Source of the DNA: Arthrobacter liuii
GTDB taxonomy: Bacteria > Actinomycetota > Actinomycetes > Actinomycetales > Micrococcaceae
Assembly (NCBI RefSeq): GCF_014639275.1
Contig: NZ_BMFW01000002.1
Coordinates: forward strand, 186,487-250,486
Direction of reading: 5' to 3'
Length of the DNA: 64,000 nucleotides
The notes under the pieces were generated by a model that saw only the letters and a program-made list of their open reading frames with translations, did no database searches and had not been told where the DNA came from. Shown here one piece after another: positions 52,561 to 60,988 of the stretch (within the stretch, counting starts at the first letter, position 1; each line of letters starts with the position of its first letter). Made by a program: the position numbers and the translations under genes.

Positions 52561-53370
52561 ATGATTTCCCTTTCCATCAGCAACGGCGTCGCAGAGGTCG
52601 TACTGGACGCGCCGCAAAAGCTGAACTCGCTGGATGAGCAGGCGCTGCGGGATTTAACCCAGGCGTACGACGACGCTGCTGCCGCCGCCTCACGCGGTGA
52701 GGTCCGGGCGCTGCTGCTGAGGGGAGAGGGCCGGGCCTTCTGCGCGGGCCGGGACATCGCCGGGGTCATCCCGGAGAATGACGACGCCGCAGCGTACCTG
52801 GGCGGGCTGGTGGAGCCGCTGCTGAAGAAGATGGCTTCTTTTCCCGCGCCGACGTTTGCCGCGGCGCAGGGCGCGTGCCTGGGCGTGGGGCTGGGGCTGC
52901 TATTGGCAACGGACGTGGTGTACGTGGCGGAGAACGCGAAGTTCGGCTCGCCGTTCGCCAAGCTGGGGGCCACGCTGGATTCGGGCGGGCACTGGTACTT
53001 CACGGAGCGCCTGGGGATGCACCGGACGCTGGACCTGATCTACACGGCGGACCTGATCTCCGGCGCCGAGGCGGTGGCGCAGGGGATGTTCAGCCGGGCG
53101 ATGCCTGCCGACTCGTTGCTGGAGTCGTCGCGGGCCATTGTTGGTCGCGTTGCTGCCGGCGCCACGGGTGCTTTTGTGGCCTCGAAGGAGCTGGTGGCGC
53201 ACATCCGTGACCAGCGGCTAGGCCTGTGGCAGGCCATGCAGGAGGAGAACGAGGAACAGGCACGGCTCTGCAAGACCGAGGACTACGCGGAGGGTTTCCG
53301 GGCTTTCCAGGAGAAGCGCGAGCCGAAGTTCGCGGGCGGAAAATTGCCTTTGTCCGCTGCTGATTTGTAA
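52561..53370 (+). CDS. Enoyl-CoA hydratase/isomerase of the paa cluster, PaaG-like
   Basis: A 269-residue crotonase-fold enzyme. LNSLDEQALRDL, AFCAGRDIAGV and AQGACLGVGLGLLLATDVVYVAENAKFGSPFAKLGATLDSGGHWYFTERLG form the core. The single acidic residue (LDSGG) and an Asn/Ser-type first site resemble PaaG, which isomerises the ring epoxide to oxepin-CoA, more than two-Glu hydratases. It lies 30 bases downstream of paaE. Other paa enzymes (PaaZ, PaaH, PaaJ, PaaK) are not in view. Confidence 0.78.
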   Translation: MISLSISNGVAEVVLDAPQKLNSLDEQALRDLTQAYDDAAAAASRGEVRALLLRGEGRAFCAGRDIAGVIPENDDAAAYLGGLVEPLLKKMASFPAPTFAAAQGACLGVGLGLLLATDVVYVAENAKFGSPFAKLGATLDSGGHWYFTERLGMHRTLDLIYTADLISGAEAVAQGMFSRAMPADSLLESSRAIVGRVAAGATGAFVASKELVAHIRDQRLGLWQAMQEENEEQARLCKTEDYAEGFRAFQEKREPKFAGGKLPLSAADL

Positions 53371-53379
53371 GGTTCAGCT

Positions 53380-54270
53380 ATGACTAAGGGGAAAGCTATT
53401 ACCAAAGCCGTCATTCCTGCTGCCGGATTGGGAACACGCTTCCTGCCCGCCACCAAGGCAATGCCGAAGGAAATGTTGCCGGTTGTTGATCGCCCGGCCA
53501 TCCAGTATGTGGTGGAGGAAGCGATTGACGCTGGCCTCTCGGACCTGCTGATGATCACGGGCCGTAACAAGCGCGCCCTGGAGGACCACTTTGACCGCGA
53601 GCCCGGCCTTGAGGCTGCGCTGGAGGCCAAGGGGGACAAGGACAAGCTGGGCCTGGTGGAGTACGCTTCCAACCTGGGCCCCATCCACTACGTCCGCCAG
53701 GGTGAGGCCAAGGGCCTGGGCCACGCTGTGCTCTGCGCCCAGCAGCACGTGGGAGACGAGCCCTTCGCCGTGCTCCTGGGTGACGACCTCATCGATGAGG
53801 CCGAGAACCTGCTGGGCACCATGATGGAGGTGCAGCAGAAGACCGGCGGTTCGGTGATCGCCCTGATCGAGGTTGACCCTTCGCAGATCAGCGCCTATGG
53901 CTGCGCGGACATCGCGGTGGTTGAGGGCGAGGACTATGTCCGCGTCAACAGCCTGGTCGAGAAGCCGGCCGTCGCTGACGCACCGTCCAACCTGGCCGTG
54001 ATTGGCCGCTACGTGCTGCACCACTCGGTGTTCGGCGTCCTGGAGAACACCGCTCCGGGCCGTGGCAACGAGATCCAGCTGACCGACGCCCTGCAGACCC
54101 TTGCAGCCGGCGAGGGCGAAGGCTCCGGCGTGTACGGTGTGGTCTTCAAGGGCCGGCGCTATGACACCGGAGACAAGCTGAGCTACCTCAAGGCTGTTAT
54201 CACACTTGCTTCCGAGCGCGTGGAGTTCGGTGAGGACCTGAAGACCTGGATGAAGGGCTTCGTCGGGTAG
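53380..54270 (+). CDS. galU: UTP-glucose-1-phosphate uridylyltransferase
   Basis: A 296-residue nucleotidyltransferase of GalU type: VIPAAGLGTRFLPATKAMPKEMLPVVDRPAIQYVVEEAIDAGLSDLLMITG at the N-terminus, YVRQGEAKGLGHAVLCA, FAVLLGDDLIDE, SLVEKPAVADAPSNLAVIGRYVL and NEIQLTDALQTLA. It makes UDP-glucose, a precursor for exopolysaccharide, which fits the adjacent polysaccharide region. It begins 10 bases after the hydratase gene (TAAGG nearby). Confidence 0.94.
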   Translation: MTKGKAITKAVIPAAGLGTRFLPATKAMPKEMLPVVDRPAIQYVVEEAIDAGLSDLLMITGRNKRALEDHFDREPGLEAALEAKGDKDKLGLVEYASNLGPIHYVRQGEAKGLGHAVLCAQQHVGDEPFAVLLGDDLIDEAENLLGTMMEVQQKTGGSVIALIEVDPSQISAYGCADIAVVEGEDYVRVNSLVEKPAVADAPSNLAVIGRYVLHHSVFGVLENTAPGRGNEIQLTDALQTLAAGEGEGSGVYGVVFKGRRYDTGDKLSYLKAVITLASERVEFGEDLKTWMKGFVG

Positions 54271-54280
54271 TCCTGACGCT

Positions 54281-54736
54281 CTACTGCTCTTGGGAGGCTC
54301 GTTGCCGGAAGGCGGCGGGCCTCCCTTTTTGCGTGGCCAGGACTGCCAGGAGCGCCCCGATGACAGCGCCTGACGTGTTCGTCATGACATCTGACGGGCT
54401 TGCAACGCGGCTGTGAAGAAACAGGAGCTGCCCCAGCTCTATAAACCCGGAAATGAGCATCCCGAAGGCGCCGATTTGCCACCATCGTGTATTTGGAAAG
54501 GCTAGGGCCGCTACGAATCCAACAGGGAGGAATAGGCCGATGTTGGCGGACTTCTCCACAAAATTATAGTTAAACCATTGGGGAATCCCATGGAACTGGA
54601 GGAAATTGAGCGCTTTTGCTAGCTGTTCGCCGAACGGCTGGTCCACTGGTGTCGGCCAGAAGGCGACAAAAGCCAAAGGCACTGCTATGGCCGTGAGAAT
54701 AAGTTGCCATAGGCGGTGATTGTAAAGGAATCTCAA
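54281..54736 (-). CDS. VanZ-like membrane protein
   Basis: A 151-residue membrane protein with four helices. It begins MRFLYNHRLWQLILTAIAVPLAFVAFWPTPVDQPFGEQLAKALNFL and has FVEKSANIGLFLPVGFVAALAFP, a GFIELGQLLFLHSRVASPSDVMTNTSGAVIGALLAVL segment typical of VanZ (the Asp-x-x-x-N turn). VanZ proteins confer low-level teicoplanin resistance or modulate the envelope. The GC content drops at this point. It is convergent with galU, whose terminator lies inside its 3' end. Confidence 0.85.
   Translation of the reverse strand: MRFLYNHRLWQLILTAIAVPLAFVAFWPTPVDQPFGEQLAKALNFLQFHGIPQWFNYNFVEKSANIGLFLPVGFVAALAFPNTRWWQIGAFGMLISGFIELGQLLFLHSRVASPSDVMTNTSGAVIGALLAVLATQKGRPAAFRQRASQEQ
54292..54330 (+). terminator. 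galU intrinsic terminator
   Basis: GGGAGGC (54292-54298) pairs with GCCTCCC (54319-54325), an inner GCC/GGC pairing helps, and TTTTT (54326-54330) follows. It overlaps the last codons of the convergent VanZ-like gene. Confidence 0.8.
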
Positions 54737-54743
54737 AAAGGCC

Positions 54744-54959
54744 TCAAGAGATCGGCAGAAGGGCAGATACGGCTACGGCGAAGGCACAGGCTGCGAGGAG
54801 AACAAGGAGGGCGTAGCCCAGCACCTGTGGCTGGGGGAGGAGAACCGAAAAGTCGTACTCCCGTGGTGTTCTGCGCCAATGTCCCCCCGTAGCCCTACTA
54901 GTTAGCACATAATGCAATACAAAAGGTGGGTGCATCTCCGTTTCAGGAGACGCACCCAC
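54744..54959 (-). other. Possible small membrane ORF between VanZ and the LAxTG gene
   Basis: A 71-codon frame whose last ~30 residues (LGYALLVLLAACAFAVAVSALLPIS) are a good membrane segment preceded by REYDFSVLLPQPQ. Its N-terminus overlaps the terminator at 54925-54960 and has no ribosome site, so it is more likely a remnant of a larger membrane protein, or chance. Confidence 0.2.
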
Positions 54960-54966
54960 CTTTGTT
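54925..54966. terminator. Bidirectional hairpin terminator after the LAxTG protein gene
   Basis: GGTGGGTGCATCTCC (54925-54939) pairs with GGAGACGCACCCACC (54946-54960), 14 of 15 bases, around GTTTCA. On the minus strand TTTTGT follows, giving the terminator of the gene at 54987. Confidence 0.85.
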
Positions 54967-54986
54967 GGTGCTGGGAAGGGCTGCGG

Positions 54987-55565
54987 TTAGGCGGCGACCT
55001 CAGCCTTGGCGCGGCGGCGAACCACCACGACGGAGGTTGCACCTGCGGCCAGTGCGCCAGCGCCTACCAGGGTCCACAGAACCAAGCCGGAGTCGACGCC
55101 GGTGCTAGCCAGGCCGCCCGTGTTAGCCAGCGGAGCGCTGCCCGTGTTGGCCAGTGAAGCAGCAACCTTGACGACTACGGGACCTACACTGATACCGGAA
55201 GTGTTGCCGGTGGCGGTTATGGAGTAGGTTCCGGCTTCATTTATGGTCAGTGGCACAGAGATCTTGCCCTGGGCGTCAGCCGTTGCGTTCAGAGTCTGCG
55301 GAGCCTGAAATACAGGGATCTTGGCCGAGACAGCGGTGCCGCCAGTGTTTGCAGCACCAGTCGTTACAAGGGTGATGCTTATGGTGACGGATTCACCGGG
55401 CAGGAAGCCCTGAGCTGTGAAAATGAAGGTCTGGCCCGGTGCAACCGTGCCGTTAGAGACGCCCGCTGCCGGCGGAAGTGCCGGGTAGGTTGTGGCCATG
55501 GCAGGCGCGGAACCGATAAGTGCGATAGAGCCTGCAAGCGCAAGCGCAGCGAGTGTTTTTTTCAT
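54987..55565 (-). CDS. Secreted cell-wall-anchored protein with three tandem LAxTG signals
   Basis: A 192-residue protein. A lipoprotein-free signal peptide MKKTLAALALAGSIALIGSAPAMA ends at about residue 24. A beta-rich domain follows (GQTFIFTAQGFLPGESVTISITLVT and GTYSITATGNTSGISVGPVVVKV). The C-terminus has LANTG, PLANTG and GLASTG within 20 residues, then a hydrophobic stretch and a basic VRRRAK tail. Class E sortases use LAxTG, so anchoring to peptidoglycan is expected. GGGGGGA lies upstream of the ATG at 55565. Low-GC codons mark it as part of the surface locus. Confidence 0.88.
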   Translation of the reverse strand: MKKTLAALALAGSIALIGSAPAMATTYPALPPAAGVSNGTVAPGQTFIFTAQGFLPGESVTISITLVTTGAANTGGTAVSAKIPVFQAPQTLNATADAQGKISVPLTINEAGTYSITATGNTSGISVGPVVVKVAASLANTGSAPLANTGGLASTGVDSGLVLWTLVGAGALAAGATSVVVVRRRAKAEVAA

Positions 55566-55738
55566 GTTTTGTCCCCCCGGAGACGTTATAAGTTTTGATT
55601 ACCCGATTTTGGGGAGATGTCCCCTCTGCATGAGACCGAGTGCAGAACTACGGATAGATATCCCGGACAGAACATATCATCCCTTACCGCTTGTAACCAA
55701 CCTCAATCCAGCCGGTTTACTTAGTGTTAACGTGGCCG

Positions 55739-57619
55739 TCATTGGCCCTGGTCGCAGGACGCGTTCTTAGTCGGAAGGATAACGTCCTTTACAGGCTGGA
55801 CACCGGGTGTAACAACCACGTTAGGTTCTGTGTGCTGAACGATTTTTCCGAAAGTGAACTCCACCGTTTTGCTTTCGCCTGGAGCAAGCTGCTGGGCAAC
55901 GACACCGACTGGCCTATTCGCATGGATGTAAGGAGCGAAAGGAGTCTTCTGGCCGTCAACGGTGGCTGATTCCACGTTTGCTTGTGCAGGGCCGTAGGCG
56001 ACGACATTTGTTTGTACCGTACCCGGTGCGACTCCGAAGGCACCTGCACCTGTGACATAGGCCGGAAGGGAAATGGCAGCATCGCTGGGCGCCGTATTGG
56101 TGCTGGTCACTCGAAGCGTCGTCTGTTCGTAGCCGCCTGCTGGACACTCTTTGATGAGCTTGACGGTGCGCTTCACGTAGTAGTCCATCTTGGCGCCCGT
56201 CCCGTCGTTGAAATAGACGCCAAACTGGGCGGGAGACACACTTGGGCCCGAGATGGAGCCGCTTATGGCATATTTTGAAACGACGGACTGTTCGGATGCT
56301 TTGGCTGACCATACCAAGACCCGCCCTTCTTCTGCTCCCCGGGTGATGCCGCTGATAAGGCCCTTGGCTTCGCCCTTTCCACTGGAAAGTGCTGAGAAGA
56401 CTTCTTTCGCCACGCCAGCAAAGTATGCGTCTTGGAGCTGTGGTTGCCTAATTTTTGCGTACACGTCTGAGAGCAGCGTTGGCACAACGTTGTCACCGGT
56501 CAGGTCAGTGGGTAGACCGGCTGCTTTCACCGATGCCAACTCTGGGCCATTTACTGCCACAGGACCCGTGGACTGAATGATGTAGCTAAGGACGACAGGG
56601 TCAATCGAAATAACCCCATCAACTCGCTGCCCAGTTTTCCTCTGCCACATTGTTTGAGCGGTAGCAGCTGCGGTTGGGAAGTCGGGTGTGAGGTTTACAT
56701 CCTGCATGTACTTACCCAGGCGGGTGGAATAAATTTGTTGCTGTTGCGGATCCACAGAGATTGGCGGTGTCATGATTCCAACGTCGCCTCCACTACTTTG
56801 AGCTCCAAGTGATAGCTTTCCGTCATCCACCGTCATGATCGCTAGCGCGCCGGGAATACCGCCAGATGCTCGAGCTTCTGCATTATTCTGAATCATAAGA
56901 AGGTAGCTTCTCGCCCCGTCAGCGCCGAGCATATCCGGCGCCAGGTCAGCTGCGTCCGCTGCCACACCCAAGGTTTTGGTCACGTCATTGAGTTGGCCCC
57001 GGGCTTGTTCTAGCGGTTGCGCGATTTGAGGTAGCAGATTGGTGGTATCTATCCGGCTGAGGCGTTCAGCCGAAAGCCTGACCGTCTCCGAGGCGGAAGA
57101 CACGCTAGATGAGGCAGCCCTGATCTGATGCAGGTTCGTCCCCGAATCACCGGGGATCAAGCTGGTCCAGTCGAGAGTGTTGAATGTTCTGACTATGGGC
57201 AGTAGGCCTAAACTAGCGACATCGTCAGCCGATCTCGCCATTTCTGAAACCGCACTGAGGTTTTCACCTAGGCCCGGCAGCGAGGAGGCCAAAATCCAGA
57301 GCGGGTTCTCGGTTTTGTCCTTTGCAGCTGAAGTATGCATACGAAGCAATTCCGCGGATGCAGTTGCATCAGAAGACCTGTTACTTACCAGTTCATCCTT
57401 CAGCGTGGGGACGATCTCAGCAGCGGCTTGCAAGTCTGACTTGATGGAAGATGCCGTAGCGACAAGCAGGGCTGCGGCGGCCGCGCATGAGCCAACGACC
57501 AAGATTCCTAAGCATAAACTTACTAGGGTTCGCCGCTTTCGAGAAGGAATCTTAATGACGGATATCTCGGCCCTAATTTCCTTCCCATCATTCTCTTTTG
57601 GGGGGGCGGATTCCGCCAT
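55739..57619 (-). CDS. DUF4012 domain membrane protein of exopolysaccharide locus
   Basis: A 626-residue protein. The N-terminus is cytoplasmic (~30 residues, KIPSRKRR), then one membrane helix (LVSLCLGILVVGSCAAAAALLVAT) and a large extracellular region. The DUF4012 hallmarks are visible: SYLLMIQNNAEARASGGIPGALAIMTVDDGKLSLGAQSSGGDVG, VDGVISIDPVVLSYIIQSTGPVAVNG and FNDGTGAKMDYYVKRTVKL. DUF4012 proteins are common in actinobacterial polysaccharide clusters, and their role is unknown. It is followed by the initiating sugar transferase gene. Confidence 0.85.
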   Translation of the reverse strand: MAESAPPKENDGKEIRAEISVIKIPSRKRRTLVSLCLGILVVGSCAAAAALLVATASSIKSDLQAAAEIVPTLKDELVSNRSSDATASAELLRMHTSAAKDKTENPLWILASSLPGLGENLSAVSEMARSADDVASLGLLPIVRTFNTLDWTSLIPGDSGTNLHQIRAASSSVSSASETVRLSAERLSRIDTTNLLPQIAQPLEQARGQLNDVTKTLGVAADAADLAPDMLGADGARSYLLMIQNNAEARASGGIPGALAIMTVDDGKLSLGAQSSGGDVGIMTPPISVDPQQQQIYSTRLGKYMQDVNLTPDFPTAAATAQTMWQRKTGQRVDGVISIDPVVLSYIIQSTGPVAVNGPELASVKAAGLPTDLTGDNVVPTLLSDVYAKIRQPQLQDAYFAGVAKEVFSALSSGKGEAKGLISGITRGAEEGRVLVWSAKASEQSVVSKYAISGSISGPSVSPAQFGVYFNDGTGAKMDYYVKRTVKLIKECPAGGYEQTTLRVTSTNTAPSDAAISLPAYVTGAGAFGVAPGTVQTNVVAYGPAQANVESATVDGQKTPFAPYIHANRPVGVVAQQLAPGESKTVEFTFGKIVQHTEPNVVVTPGVQPVKDVILPTKNASCDQGQ

Positions 57620-57668
57620 GAGGTGTTCCTTCCCTAATGAGCAATACTTTGAACCATGAGCAAGGTCT

Positions 57669-59105
57669 CTAATACGCCCCGGTGCTTCTTATTACAGCCC
57701 TGCCCGTTTTGAGCAGAATAAGTAGGTCTCCGGCCAGGGACCAGTTCTCTACGTAATAAAGGTCTAATCGTACTGAGTCTTGCCAAGACAGGTTAGAGCG
57801 TCCACTGACCTGCCAGAGGCCAGTCAACCCAGGCTTTACCATGAGTCGCCGGCGAACATCCTTCTCATACCCGGCGACCTCGCTCGGGAGAGGCGGTCTA
57901 GGCCCAACAAGGCTCATCGATCCTGCCAGTACGTTAAAAAGTTGGGGTAGTTCGTCCAGGCTGAATTTCCTCAGTATTTTACCCACAGACGTAACCCGCG
58001 GATCGCTCTTTATCTTGAACAGTACACCGGCGGCTTCATTCTGCTCCCTCAGATCCGATAGTCGTTGTTCAGCATCTACCACCATTGACCTGAACTTGAG
58101 CATGTTAAATTGCTTGCCCTCTATGCCCACCCTTTCTTGACGAAAGAGTGCGGGTCCCCCATCGTTACATTTCACCAGAAGTGCTATGAGAGCCATCAAA
58201 GGAAGTGTTGCGACCACCAAGAGTCCGGCAGTGACGACATCGAAGAGGCGCTTTGCAACGCGCTGACCACCTTCGAGTGACGGCGTGGTTACGTGAATGA
58301 GCGGCAGTCCGGCGACTTGCTGGGTATGGATCCGAGGCCCTGCAATGTCTGTTAGGGCGGGGGCCATTATGAGGCCAACATTTCTTGCAGCTAGCTCCCA
58401 TCCGAGGTGGCGCAAAATTTGGGGGTGTAGTTGAACACCTGCCGAAACAGCTACCGCGTCGGCCGCGCAGGCGTCTATAGCTTCAAGAATAGATTCGGAG
58501 TCCGGGCGTCTGCCTAGTATCTCCAGGCCAGACTGCGCCTCCACCGTGAAACCTTCGGGAGCTCCAGGAGAATAGCCGGCCACAGGGAGGTAGCCTGAAT
58601 ACCGGGCCCGGTGCAACGAATCCGCTAAATGTGCAATCGCGCCTGGACCGCCGACTATTAGGAGACGCAGGGTACTGCCTCCCGTTTCGCGGTCAACATT
58701 AATGTGCTGACGGAAGAGCCACCGGGCCAGTAGAAGTCCACTAAGGCCGACAGGAAGGGCAATTCCAACGTAGCCTCTGGCGGTGTCGAAGCGCAGTACA
58801 TAGGAGAATATGGCAATCAAGCCAAAGAGCCAAAGAGACGCCGCAGCGACTCTCTTATACTCATCGGGGCCGGCGCCCAGAATCCTGCTCTCCCTACTGT
58901 TCCAAGCACCAAGCATGGACCACCACGCGATGGCTAGAATTACGGACAACCCGATATAGGTTGTTTCGTCACCACGCACGGCCGTGTCGGTGACGAAGCC
59001 AAACCTCAAAACGTACGCCCCAGTAATTGCCCACGCAATAACAAACCCGTCCACAACGCGGAGTGTTCTTGATCTGCGAGCACGCCACTCCGGACCGATC
59101 CCCAA
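57669..59105 (-). CDS. Polyprenyl-phosphate initiating sugar transferase
   Basis: A 478-residue membrane protein of WbaP/CpsE type. Four to five N-terminal helices (about 15-135) precede a cytoplasmic CoA-binding-like domain, and the C-terminal catalytic core is KRLFDVVTAGLLVVATLPLMALIALLVKCNDGGPALFRQERVGIEGKQFNMLKFRSMVVDAEQRL and KLRKFSLDELPQLFNVLAGSMSLVGPRP. It attaches the first sugar phosphate to undecaprenyl phosphate. The TTG at 59105 is the only start: a stop codon precedes it two codons upstream. Transcribed away from the flippase gene. Confidence 0.9.
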   Translation of the reverse strand: MGIGPEWRARRSRTLRVVDGFVIAWAITGAYVLRFGFVTDTAVRGDETTYIGLSVILAIAWWSMLGAWNSRESRILGAGPDEYKRVAAASLWLFGLIAIFSYVLRFDTARGYVGIALPVGLSGLLLARWLFRQHINVDRETGGSTLRLLIVGGPGAIAHLADSLHRARYSGYLPVAGYSPGAPEGFTVEAQSGLEILGRRPDSESILEAIDACAADAVAVSAGVQLHPQILRHLGWELAARNVGLIMAPALTDIAGPRIHTQQVAGLPLIHVTTPSLEGGQRVAKRLFDVVTAGLLVVATLPLMALIALLVKCNDGGPALFRQERVGIEGKQFNMLKFRSMVVDAEQRLSDLREQNEAAGVLFKIKSDPRVTSVGKILRKFSLDELPQLFNVLAGSMSLVGPRPPLPSEVAGYEKDVRRRLMVKPGLTGLWQVSGRSNLSWQDSVRLDLYYVENWSLAGDLLILLKTGRAVIRSTGAY

Positions 59106-59533
59106 TGTTTACCCCAAGCAGTCCTAGTTGTTCTTCTGTCAGGGACACCCCCGCGTCATAGATTACAGGGGGCGGCGGCAGGTACTGACACAGCCACTAA
59201 AACGTGCGACTGCACCGATCTTATTGCCTTCACGTTGCGGCACGGCACATAGGACGAAGTGTGAACCACCAGCTTCCGACCATTCTGGCGCACCCGTGCG
59301 TGTCCGCGCTCCAGATTCAGGTATCTTATTAGAGGCTCGCATTGGTGCTACGTGTTTCCAGAAAGCACAGTGCCGCCTCTGGCCACGGTCTCTCACCTTT
59401 CAAACTGCTGGACGCTACCTACGAACGCACTAGATGTTCGCCGGTGAGGGACCACCGTCAAACAGGCTCTGGTGCTTGGGGTTCGTGCACCAGGCACAAA
59501 TCCTGGCTCGACGGAAGGTAGGAGGGGGGACCT
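59106..59533. other. 428-base divergent gap, no gene recognised
   Basis: The frame on the plus strand (59128-59433) has no ribosome site and codes for an Arg/Pro-rich nonsense-like sequence. The gap must hold promoters for the sugar transferase and flippase genes. AT content is higher than upstream, and I see no clear operator or RNA structure. Confidence 0.6.
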
Positions 59534-60859
59534 ATGGCTCTTTACACGTCTTTTCGGCGTACTCGGGCTAGCCGATTTCTCGCCGCGGTATCTGGCTACT
59601 CGGCGACGGTGGTCACGTCCGCCGCTGTGAGCGTGGCAGTTATACCCATCGTTATCTCAACGTCGGGGGCTGGTGGATGGTCGGCTATAGCCGTAGGACA
59701 GTCAGTGGGGTCGATAGCAGCAGTTCTCATAGCCTTGGGGTGGGGCATTACGGGACCGGCCCTGATAGCCAGAGCTCTGCCGGACGAACGGGCGCAATTA
59801 GTCGCAGACTCGGTCGTGTCACGCCTCTGGTTAAGCGCCCTGGTCTTGCCTGTAGCGGCGATCGTTGCCTGGATATCGACGCCACTGTATCCCGTTTCCG
59901 CGCTTTTGGCGGCGACAAATGTTGCAACGGTTGGGTTAGGCCTAGTTTGGTATTTCGTAGGAGTCGGGTCGCCAAGGCAACTGTTCATTCTGGATACCCT
60001 CCCGAGAGCATTGGGAAGCATCCTTGCCGGGGGTCTTCTGTGGGCTACTCGATCTCTGGAACTGTTTGCGGCCGTGCAGCTTCTTTTCAGTTGCGGGGCC
60101 GTTGCTATATCGATTCGTGCTTCTGCAGGGAGGTGCGGCGACGGGACTAATTGGGTCTGGTCTCTTCGATGGTCTCTGCTGACCATCCGACAGCAACTGC
60201 TCCCGTCAGCCACAGCAATCGCGACTTCAGTGTACGGTGCGCTGCCCACGCTTGCTGTCGCTTGGCTCGCTCCCGCAGGGGTGGGAGTCTATGCACTCGC
60301 CGAGCGACTGGGTCGCTACGTAACTATGGCTGTTACTCCCCTCCACAACTGGATGCAGGGTTGGGTTCCGGCGGCCCGGGACTCCTCATCAATCAATCAG
60401 CGTATTCGCGCCGCTATCTTGGCAGCGATAACAGTTGGCGGAGGCGCTGGCATAGCGTTATATCTGCTGGGCCCTGTGTTGGGACGCCTGCTGGGCGGCG
60501 GAACCATTTCCCTGGACAGCATGCTCATCGCAGGAGTAGCAGTCGCAATTGCAGCTACGACCGTGTCGCGCTGTACAGGTGGAGCGTGTCTTATCGCCTT
60601 GAACGATGCAAAATCCGTAGCTATCAGTTCTTTTGTTGGAGCCGGGACGTGCGTGCTTGCCTTGGGCGTGCTTGTGCCCCCAATGGGGGCCATTGGGGCG
60701 GCCATGGCTATGGCTATGGCCGAAGTCACTGTACTTCTATATCAAATAGTAGCTCTACTAACTTTTCTCATAACCGGTAGAGGTCGAACCAATAGGCAAG
60801 CCGCCATGCCGGTCATGAGACATGCCCGTCGAAACGCGGGCTACTACAAAAACAAATAG
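59534..60859 (+). CDS. Oligosaccharide flippase (Wzx-like, MATE/MOP superfamily)
   Basis: A 441-residue membrane protein with about 12 helices. The first ~100 residues (FLAAVSGYSATVVTSAAVSVAVIPIVISTSGAGGWSAIAVGQSVGSIAAVLIALGWGITGPALIARA) have the MOP-type packing. The middle helices include VWYFVGVG, and later ones GVYALAERLGRYVTMAVTPLHNWMQGWVPA and MGAIGAAMAMAMAEVTVLLYQI. It would flip lipid-linked repeat units. The ATG follows GGAGGGGGGACCT. GC content is clearly lower than in the first 50 kb. Confidence 0.78.
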   Translation: MALYTSFRRTRASRFLAAVSGYSATVVTSAAVSVAVIPIVISTSGAGGWSAIAVGQSVGSIAAVLIALGWGITGPALIARALPDERAQLVADSVVSRLWLSALVLPVAAIVAWISTPLYPVSALLAATNVATVGLGLVWYFVGVGSPRQLFILDTLPRALGSILAGGLLWATRSLELFAAVQLLFSCGAVAISIRASAGRCGDGTNWVWSLRWSLLTIRQQLLPSATAIATSVYGALPTLAVAWLAPAGVGVYALAERLGRYVTMAVTPLHNWMQGWVPAARDSSSINQRIRAAILAAITVGGGAGIALYLLGPVLGRLLGGGTISLDSMLIAGVAVAIAATTVSRCTGGACLIALNDAKSVAISSFVGAGTCVLALGVLVPPMGAIGAAMAMAMAEVTVLLYQIVALLTFLITGRGRTNRQAAMPVMRHARRNAGYYKNK

Positions 60860-60988
60860 ATACAACCGTCAAAGAGTCGAAGCGCTATACGTGAGCAGGA
60901 ATTTTACCCACTGTATTCAGGAGTCACGACATGGATATTCTCCTAATATGTGCTCAAAGCGCGCAATTGGAAGAGTAAGGAAAAGCGG

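Noticed and set aside
50707..52617. 636-codon antisense frame across paaD-paaE
   Set aside because: Composition is that of a high-GC shadow of paaE, with no ribosome site or recognisable domain.
59128..59433. 101-codon frame in the sugar transferase-flippase gap
   Set aside because: No ribosome site, Arg/Pro/Cys-rich sequence without domain; likely chance.
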